A program made the translations under genes and the position numbers. 27,640 nt of DNA from a virus. Below the pieces are notes generated by a model. It was given only the letters and a program-made list of their open reading frames with translations, did not search any database and was not told where the DNA came from. The stretch spans positions 1 through 27,640 of the IMG/VR virus record IMGVR_UViG_3300032087_005744; one strand, 5' to 3'. Positions 22,838 through 27,640 of this stretch are shown here, one piece after another (positions within the stretch are counted from its first letter, which is position 1; each line of letters starts with the position of its first letter).

Positions 22838-23200
22838 TTACTCTTTTCTAACGAAATAGCCCTTTTCGCCAGAACTTGCCGGAAGCTTAAGTTCGTAAGT
22901 AAGATTTTCATCAATATTTAGACTATTTTGAAGCTTCTGAGCCATAGAGTATAGGTCTGCTTGACCGTAAATGATTTGATTCATTAGGTTTGCCTTGTTT
23001 TTCTCGAATTGGAGGCACATATTTGAGAAATATGTCTCAAGATTCTCAAGACGGGCCTTGAATTCAAAAACTGGCTGTACGTTTTCCCAATCAACCTCAA
23101 TGATTTCGCCAGTTTGAGAAGTATTTGTGTTTTCTGCTGTTTCTGTTGTTTCTGTTGTGCTTTCGCTTACGGGAAGCTTCTTTTTTGTTGCTTTGGCCAT
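22838..23200 (-). CDS. Small coiled-coil protein, likely paralogue of the gene at 22085-22510
   Basis: 120 residues, not identified. It has a basic start (MAKATKKK), a Thr/Glu-rich low-complexity stretch (about 12-32), then a helical part (PVFEFKARLENLETYFSNMC, LQFEKNKANLMNQIIYGQAD, LYSMAQKLQNSLNI) and the ending YELKLPASSGEKGYFVRKE. The ending and layout match the 141-residue protein at 22085-22510. The ATG has AGGAG ten bases upstream. It is the first gene after a good promoter, which suggests that this small block is made at its own level, separately from the neck genes before it. A chaperone, scaffold or minor virion component would fit the context, but nothing in the sequence decides. 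Confidence 0.6.
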   Translation of the reverse strand: MAKATKKKLPVSESTTETTETAENTNTSQTGEIIEVDWENVQPVFEFKARLENLETYFSNMCLQFEKNKANLMNQIIYGQADLYSMAQKLQNSLNIDENLTYELKLPASSGEKGYFVRKE

Positions 23201-23236
23201 TGCTTAGTGCTCCTTTTAGTGTTTTAGCCTGTTAAT

Positions 23237-23265
23237 AATATATCACACCAAAAGAATATTTTCAA
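23237..23265 (-). promoter_or_regulatory. Sigma70-type promoter with extended -10
   Basis: On the minus strand TTGAAA (23260-23265, 5/6) is followed after 17 bases by TATATT (23237-23242, 5/6), with TGA directly in front giving a TGn extended -10. The -35 overlaps the last codons of the gp15-like gene. It resembles the helicase promoter (TGATATAGT) in the -10 region. Confidence 0.7.
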
Positions 23266-24485
23266 CCTTTTATGTAAGTAATTCGCACCACATCGCTTGA
23301 ATCTAAGTCATATTGAAAAACAATCTGATTTGAGCCTTGCACCACATAATCGTTTGTTGCCCCAAGCGCTTGAATCACACCGTTAACAGTTACAGTCTCC
23401 GTGTTCGACCTAATGTCATGAATAGTTGTAAAAGTCCTCTTATCACCTGGTAGCGCTTCGTCCTCCTCCTTTAGCACCTCGTTTATAGAAAACCTAGAAG
23501 CCATTTCTGATGCCAGATTATCAGTTGTGACCACGTTTGCAGAAACATTGGCGCCTCCGCCAGTACCACTCGTGCTGAAAAAACTAGCAGCTGGAGCATT
23601 ACCCAAGATATAGGGCGACATCAACAAAGAAGCTAATACCTCTTCCGGAACTCCTGCAAGGCCATAGTATGCCCCGTATTCATGTTCTGGAATCTCTCCT
23701 AAAGTAATTCTTTCTCTTGGTATCTTTATCTCCACTGCGTTCTCTCTTATTGCATAGTGGGGCTTTTCTCTGTTCTTACCCTCTCCCACAATATAACCTA
23801 TTACCTTAAGACTTATCTTGGTCTCAAATTTCCGTTCATCGGATGAAAAATCATTTAAGTTGTCATTAGAAGTAAAATCAGGCTGAATAAATCCTTCATA
23901 TTTATGATCTTTTTCAGTCAAAGTAACAAAGTTAATGGTTCCAGGCTTTGTTATAAAAGGTGTCATCAGGTCATTCATTTGCTGCTGGTATTCTGTTCTT
24001 AAGGTTATCTCATAAGTCACCTCAACGTTTACCGGCATAGGAACCGAAACGGTTCTATATACAACCTTTGGATTAGGGCCTGGGTAGTTTTTCTGACCAT
24101 AAAGCCTAAGAGCATCAGCGTTAGCAAATTTAAGCGTCTTTTGTTGGAATATTGTTCTCGTGATATTTAGAGCGCCGCCTTTGTCATCTTGGTTCTCCGG
24201 AACATTACCCTGGAACACACCTGGACTTTGTCTTGATTTAACAAAGTTTGTTCTGCGTATCGAAATAATAGGCAACACTAATAAACCTTGCTGGTCTCTT
24301 ATCTCCTTGTTACTCTTTACTTGGAAGGCTCTTTCTGCGGTACCCCAAATAACTGGTACTGGCTTGAAACCTTTATTAGTAAGAGTCGATAAATTGAGTG
24401 ATTCTACAAAATTTAAAACAGACTGATCTATCGTTTCTATAGTGGAGACTTCAAAATGTACTTTTTTATCAACTGTTTCTGACAT
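23262..24485 (-). CDS. 15: Tail completion / sheath stabiliser protein, T4 gp15-like, with extra C-terminal module
   Basis: 407 residues against 272 in T4 gp15, which caps the finished tail and joins it to the neck. The evidence is PVPVIWGTAERAFQVKSNKE followed by LLVLPIISIRRT (42-77), then VVYRTVSVPMPVNVEVTYEI (about 140-160), LRTEYQQQMNDLMTPF, YEGFIQPDF, RKFETKISLKVIGYIVGEG and AVEIKIPRERITLGE. This series is typical of sheath stabilisers in T4-like marine phages. The residues after about 300 are extra: a Gly/Ser-rich linker, then a small beta module (VTVNGVIQALGATNDYVV ... DVVRITYIKG) that matches the C-terminus of the 1209-residue repeat protein. The ATG lies 17 bases inside the gp14-like gene. 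A promoter for the next block overlaps its 3' end. Confidence 0.75.
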   Translation of the reverse strand: MSETVDKKVHFEVSTIETIDQSVLNFVESLNLSTLTNKGFKPVPVIWGTAERAFQVKSNKEIRDQQGLLVLPIISIRRTNFVKSRQSPGVFQGNVPENQDDKGGALNITRTIFQQKTLKFANADALRLYGQKNYPGPNPKVVYRTVSVPMPVNVEVTYEITLRTEYQQQMNDLMTPFITKPGTINFVTLTEKDHKYEGFIQPDFTSNDNLNDFSSDERKFETKISLKVIGYIVGEGKNREKPHYAIRENAVEIKIPRERITLGEIPEHEYGAYYGLAGVPEEVLASLLMSPYILGNAPAASFFSTSGTGGGANVSANVVTTDNLASEMASRFSINEVLKEEDEALPGDKRTFTTIHDIRSNTETVTVNGVIQALGATNDYVVQGSNQIVFQYDLDSSDVVRITYIKG

Positions 24486-24969
24486 TGAACAAGCCCTCTC
24501 TAGCTCTTACGCATGTTGCTGCAATTTCAAAACTTGATTCTACTTGACCGAACAGCCATTTTGGCTCCTCAAGGGTTAAAATCTCATACATGTGTTCGCC
24601 ATATTGTATAAAATCACCTTCTCGAACAAAAAGATCTTGATCTTCTGTTAATCTCCTTTTATGGAAGGCAACAGATATCTTCTCAACCCTATCAACACCT
24701 AGAGGTGTCGTAGTCGTTGTTTGTGACTGATATTTAACCATCGCGTAGACTCTGATTGGGTCCAAAAAAGATTTATCGATCGATTCTCCATAAAGCTTAT
24801 GGAATTTTGTATGTTCCAGACTTATTGGATAATATACTATAGTCTGGCCGATTACTCTTTCAATGACCTCATCATTAACCTGCTTTACAAAGTCCTTTTC
24901 CTTTTTGCCAGTAAATAATGGCGGGGGAGGACTTGCAGGTTGTGACCATCTGTTGTCGTCGCTTGCCAT
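24469..24969 (-). CDS. 14: Neck protein, T4 gp14-like
   Basis: 166 residues. In T4, gp14 sits below gp13 in the neck and helps attach tails to filled heads. Recognisable parts are DEVIERVIGQTIVYYPISLE (about 33-52) followed by HTKFHKLYGESIDKSFLDPI (53-72), and FVREGDFIQYGEHMYEILTL (112-132) with EPKWLFGQ, similar to the 'E...r..G..v.Y......iYGE......' and 'GDfI.yG..yYEI' patterns of neck connector proteins. The N-terminus is Pro-rich (ASPPPPLF) and probably flexible. It is shorter than T4 gp14 (256 aa). It starts five bases after the gp13-like stop with GGGTAAT as a weak ribosome binding site and overlaps the gp15-like start by 17 bases, fitting the neck order gp13-gp14-gp15. Assignment rests partly on this position. 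Confidence 0.65.
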   Translation of the reverse strand: MASDDNRWSQPASPPPPLFTGKKEKDFVKQVNDEVIERVIGQTIVYYPISLEHTKFHKLYGESIDKSFLDPIRVYAMVKYQSQTTTTTPLGVDRVEKISVAFHKRRLTEDQDLFVREGDFIQYGEHMYEILTLEEPKWLFGQVESSFEIAATCVRAREGLFNVRNS

Positions 24970-24974
24970 TTATA

Positions 24975-26234
24975 TTACCCCACAAAAATATAGTTTGGAA
25001 TCTTCTGGACTGTCTTTTCTGCATTTTCCAACATTGTTGAGTCTCTCTCAGATAATTTAAGATAAGTTAATTCCGACAATGTGGTCTTCAACTCTTCTCT
25101 TAATTTCTGTTGCTCATCTTTTGCCTCAGCCAATAGGGCTGGGCCGTTTAGAGTAACCTGCTCGCCGGGGATTGGCACCGTCCCGAACTTGGACCTTACT
25201 TGGCCCAAAATCTCCTTGCAGAGGGCCAATGCGAACCTTCGAATCCACTGTTTACCTATTGCGTTGATACTAACAAATGGTATATTACCAATCGGAAGAG
25301 TGTTCATGTTATTGACACCATCTTGCGCAGGATCATCACCTTCCCAAACATCCTCAGGGATCGAAAAATCAACCCACATCTTTGTTGGGCCACCAGTATA
25401 TGGTATCGGGAACAATCTTAACTTATTGTTCTTCAGCTCATAAGAAAAATGAGACATCCTTGTGTATATCGCGTCCTCAAAAGCCATGGCTTGTGCTTTG
25501 TTGTGCCAAGCTGGAATCAGCTGAAAAGTCGAATCATCAGAGAACTGGCCATAATTATGCAAGTTACCCACGACGTTTAAGCCACCATAATACCCAAAGA
25601 ACCGCCACATGGCGTGAGGTGTCTTATAATACACCTTCTTAACAAGAATCTTTTTATCACCAACAGACCCGGAAAATTCTGTACTGGTTGATATTATGTC
25701 TTGCAGATCATAATCTTGCTTTCCCGTTTCAATATTAACACTGGCAGAGAACTGTATAGAGTTCTTTAGTCCGATGTCTGCGCTTACGCCCTCTGTGGTT
25801 CTCCTTGACATCCCATAATCAAATCTAGGATATTTTAAGGCGACATGTTTGCCTCCCAGAGAGGAAGATAGAGAGCCAGACATTATATTGCCCTTAGAAT
25901 CAAAACTACCTGTTGTGCTTCCTAGGGCATCTGAAAGCATGTTTGTTGCTTGGTGGACGTTTATTAGATAAGAATATTCCAATACAGCTTCTTCATATGC
26001 TGCATAAACATTTCCTTCTGTGATCTCTAGATCAAGAACATCGCCTCCAAGCTTTTTATATACGTAAGATACTTGATCTACCGCGCCGGATAAGAATTCG
26101 GAAGAATAAAGCGGAGCAGTGTCGTCTGAATAAATCTTATATGGCAGCGCATCATTAACATTCGATATAGTGCCCGTCACAGGCAGCACTACTGCAGAGA
26201 GCGTGCTGACTGGGGTCAGAGTAGGTAAAGACAT
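24975..26234 (-). CDS. 13: Neck protein, T4 gp13-like
   Basis: 419 residues; T4 gp13 is 309 aa and completes the head by closing the portal end. Supporting segments are NVYAAYEEAVLEYSYLINVH (about 75-95), a region with NIETGKQDYDLQDI, and towards the end QWIRRFALALCKEILGQVRS followed by KFGTVPIPGEQVTLNG (about 325-360), then a charged helix (LLAEAKDEQQKLREELKTTL). The 'yaLAl.KE.LG.vR.Kf...piPG..v.LNG..L' signature is the feature I associate with gp13 homologues in marine T4-like phages. The start ATG is preceded by GAGGGA. A 7-bp A/T-rich hairpin lies in the leader. It follows the small charged proteins and leads straight into the gp14-like gene, matching T4's neck order. Confidence 0.75.
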   Translation of the reverse strand: MSLPTLTPVSTLSAVVLPVTGTISNVNDALPYKIYSDDTAPLYSSEFLSGAVDQVSYVYKKLGGDVLDLEITEGNVYAAYEEAVLEYSYLINVHQATNMLSDALGSTTGSFDSKGNIMSGSLSSSLGGKHVALKYPRFDYGMSRRTTEGVSADIGLKNSIQFSASVNIETGKQDYDLQDIISTSTEFSGSVGDKKILVKKVYYKTPHAMWRFFGYYGGLNVVGNLHNYGQFSDDSTFQLIPAWHNKAQAMAFEDAIYTRMSHFSYELKNNKLRLFPIPYTGGPTKMWVDFSIPEDVWEGDDPAQDGVNNMNTLPIGNIPFVSINAIGKQWIRRFALALCKEILGQVRSKFGTVPIPGEQVTLNGPALLAEAKDEQQKLREELKTTLSELTYLKLSERDSTMLENAEKTVQKIPNYIFVG

Positions 26235-26254
26235 TCATTGTCCCTCGCTAAATA

Positions 26255-26273
26255 TAGTTATTCAATATAACTA
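26255..26273 (-). other. A/T-rich hairpin in the gp13-like leader
   Basis: TAGTTAT and ATAACTA form a 7-bp perfect stem with a 5-base loop in the 64-base gap before the gp13-like gene. There is no U-tract and the stem is weak. It may affect leader stability or be incidental in A/T-rich sequence. Confidence 0.35.
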
Positions 26274-26298
26274 GTATTTGAGGCTGGCAAATGGCTGA

Positions 26299-26682
26299 CT
26301 AGTCTGTTTTTGTTTTGGTAGTGCGGCGTTTACGAGCTGTAGTCTTCTTAGTCGTGGTAGTTTTTTTAGTTGTTAGCTTCTTTGTTACGGCCTTCTTGAG
26401 GCCATTTGGCTTATTGTTCGAAGTTGTTTCGACTTGCTGTAGCTGCAATTCAGGCTCTAAAACTACTGTAGGAGAATCCTCTTTTATGTTCTCTGGTTCT
26501 TTGTTTTTAACAACAATGATATCGGATTTGCTTTCTTCTATTAGGTCTTTTGTTGTGACAATTTCCATACCAGATGAGGTGTCCTCTATGTTTGTAGAAC
26601 TTTCTTTTGATTGTTCTAATCCAATGTTTTGCCTTAAAGTAGCAAATTTCTTTTTAAGTAGTCTGCGCTTTTTCTTTCCCAC
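26299..26682 (-). CDS. Lys/Thr-tailed, histone H1-like small protein
   Basis: 127 residues, not assigned to a family. The ends are very basic: MGKKKRRLLKKKFATLRQ at the start, and a C-terminal tail of about 35 residues built from Lys, Thr and Arg (KKAVTKKLTTKKTTTTKKT, then ARKRRTTKTKTD). The middle (about 25-90) is acidic and Ser/Thr-rich. The tail resembles histone H1/Hc1-type tails and should bind nucleic acid non-specifically. The start is GTG with AAGGAG five bases upstream, inside the end of the preceding small gene, so the two are coupled. Lying between the capsid and neck genes, it could be packaged with DNA, help condensation, or act during head assembly. Low-complexity sequence prevents a firm homology call. 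The frame is clean, with a well-placed ribosome binding site. Confidence 0.65.
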   Translation of the reverse strand: MGKKKRRLLKKKFATLRQNIGLEQSKESSTNIEDTSSGMEIVTTKDLIEESKSDIIVVKNKEPENIKEDSPTVVLEPELQLQQVETTSNNKPNGLKKAVTKKLTTKKTTTTKKTTARKRRTTKTKTD

Positions 26683-26684
26683 GG

Positions 26685-26852
26685 TTACTCCTTTTCGTCT
26701 TCGTCTTCATGAGGGCAAGGCTCCTCTTCGCATTCATGCTCCTCAGCAGCAGGCGCCTCTTTCACAACCGGCTCAGGTGCTCTTCTAATCAATCCGTTCA
26801 ATTTTTCTGCAAGTCTTTGCAGAAATCTCATCTTCTTTTTCTTGACCGCCAT
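26685..26852 (-). CDS. 55-residue charged protein with basic head and acidic Cys/His tail
   Basis: A small frame: ATG at 26852 with GGAGGG about eight bases upstream, TAA at 26685-26687 two bases before the next gene's GTG. The first half is basic (MAVKKKKMRFLQRLAEKLNG, then LIRRAPEPVV), the second acidic (KEAPAAEEHECEEEPCPHED, then EDEKE) with a loose Cys/His set, C41, C46 and H40/H48. Zinc binding is possible but unproven. It is the first gene after the capsid terminator and is translationally coupled to the H1-like protein. No family is recognised. The strong ribosome binding site, exact spacing to the next gene and lack of an alternative gene in this gap support it as real. Confidence 0.65.
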   Translation of the reverse strand: MAVKKKKMRFLQRLAEKLNGLIRRAPEPVVKEAPAAEEHECEEEPCPHEDEDEKE

Positions 26853-26893
26853 TTTGAATACCCTCCATTCAGGCTATGTATTAAATAGTTCTT

Positions 26894-26925
26894 CAAAAAA
26901 GAAAAGCCCCGCACAAGGCGGGGCT
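26894..26925 (-). terminator. Intrinsic terminator after the major capsid gene
   Basis: On the minus strand an 8-bp perfect stem AGCCCCGC/GCGGGGCT with a 5-base loop is followed by TTTTCTTTTTT. It lies 41 bases after the capsid stop codon. No convincing new promoter is seen before the next gene, so partial read-through probably feeds the neck genes. Confidence 0.88.
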
Positions 26926-26965
26926 CAACTCAATAGATTTCTCTATTACTTGTTATTGGGCGCTA

Positions 26966-27640
26966 TTAGGCACCGGACTCACCGAGGAGACCACGGACAA
27001 CAACAAGGCCGTACATGTCAGGACGTACCATCTTCTTGGCATAGCGCGTCATGACGCCCTTGCGAGGTACGAAGTCCTCGGTGCCAAAGATGGTGGGAGT
27101 GACCTGCAACGGTACGTATGGAGCATAAACGAAGCCGCTCTCGAGGAACGAGCTACCCTTACGACCAACGAGGATAACGTTGCGCAAGAAGTAAGGATCA
27201 ACATAAACGTCGAACTTCTTGCTTAAGCTACCGGCGCGGACTGCGCCGATTGTGCCACGGTCCTGATCAGCAGTAACGCTTGCGCGGAAACCGCTGGTGA
27301 ACTCAAGGATGTTAGCAACCTCAGGCGAACAAACAACAAAGTTTGCACCACCGCGAAGTGTCTTGCGATGAATCTGAGCACTTACGTCATTGATGGTTTC
27401 GAGAAGTGTCTCGTACCATTCGCTAACTGTACCGGTGAAATCAGGAGCAGCAGCGGAAGCTCCAACTTCAGCACCAGTTGTTTTGTTAACGAAGAGACCT
27501 GGAGAACGGCTCCAGTAGTAAGTACCAGCAGATGCGCCCTTAACGAGGTCTTCGAGGATCTCTTGATCGATTTCAAGAGCGATTTGCTCGGAAAGAATGC
27601 TTGTAAGCTCAACTTCTGCATCGAGATTGTGGTAAGCATT
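26966..27640 (-). CDS. 23: Major capsid protein, T4 gp23-like, C-terminal part (5' end outside window)
   Basis: 224 residues open to the window edge, then TAA. This is the main head subunit, normally processed by the prohead protease during maturation. Diagnostic stretches are AYHNLDAEVELTSILSEQIA followed by LEIDQEILEDLV, then WYETLLETINDVSAQIHRKT, LRGGANFVVCSPEVANILEF, the YVDPYFLRNVILVGRKG segment, GFVYAPYVPLQVTPTIFGTE and DFVPRKGVMTRYAKKMVRPD, all typical of the gp23 HK97-fold core and C-terminus. T4 gp23 is 521 aa, so a bit more than half is missing, including the N-terminal cleavage site. It ends YGLVVVRGLLGESGA. Codon use is biased towards C/G-ending codons compared with the neighbours, as expected of the most highly expressed gene. 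A terminator follows directly. Confidence 0.95.
   Translation of the reverse strand, partial: NAYHNLDAEVELTSILSEQIALEIDQEILEDLVKGASAGTYYWSRSPGLFVNKTTGAEVGASAAAPDFTGTVSEWYETLLETINDVSAQIHRKTLRGGANFVVCSPEVANILEFTSGFRASVTADQDRGTIGAVRAGSLSKKFDVYVDPYFLRNVILVGRKGSSFLESGFVYAPYVPLQVTPTIFGTEDFVPRKGVMTRYAKKMVRPDMYGLVVVRGLLGESGA

Overview
The window looks like part of the genome of a contractile-tailed phage distantly related to T4 (a 'far-T4' myovirus), of the type common in marine metagenomes. The reasons are a gp23-type major capsid protein, a neck/tail/baseplate series (gp13, gp14, gp15, gp18, gp19, gp26, tape measure, gp48/54, gp53) and T4-type replication and recombination proteins (UvsX, gp32, DnaB/gp41-type helicase, 5' nuclease). 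The host cannot be read from the sequence. Every gene I can support lies on the minus strand, so transcription runs from 27640 towards 1. The sequence is moderately AT-rich and tightly packed: most junctions are overlaps or gaps under 70 bases, and no gene-free stretch exceeds 300 bases. No tRNA, rRNA, CRISPR array, insertion sequence or attachment site was seen.

In transcription order, head to tail: the C-terminal 224 residues of the capsid protein (26966-27640) end before a strong intrinsic terminator. Two small charged proteins follow, one with a histone-H1-like Lys/Thr tail, then the neck proteins gp13-like and gp14-like and a gp15-like tail completion protein. A block of three small proteins (two apparently paralogous, one DUF5659-like) begins behind a good sigma70-type promoter. 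Next is a 1209-residue repeat-built virion protein that looks like two ancestral genes fused, closed by a TTCG-loop terminator. The oversized tail sheath (963 aa), tail tube, gp26-like protein, a small gp51-position protein, tape measure, gp48/54-like, gp53-like and a 929-aa hub-like protein complete the structural part.

The same strand runs without a break, through overlapping genes, into a 391-aa protein of unknown function, a minimal family A DNA polymerase, and a protein that looks like a degenerate tubulin/FtsZ. A strong promoter with a leader hairpin then starts the replication block: gp32-like single-strand binding protein, UvsX recombinase, 5'-3' exonuclease, replicative helicase and the start of a class II (adenosylcobalamin-type) ribonucleotide reductase, which runs off the window.

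The most unusual points are the tubulin-like protein translationally coupled to a stripped-down PolA polymerase (T4 itself uses a family B polymerase), the fused repeat protein with an internal ribosome binding site, and a C-terminal module shared by two virion proteins. Identifications come from reading motifs and remembered family patterns. No database search was run.
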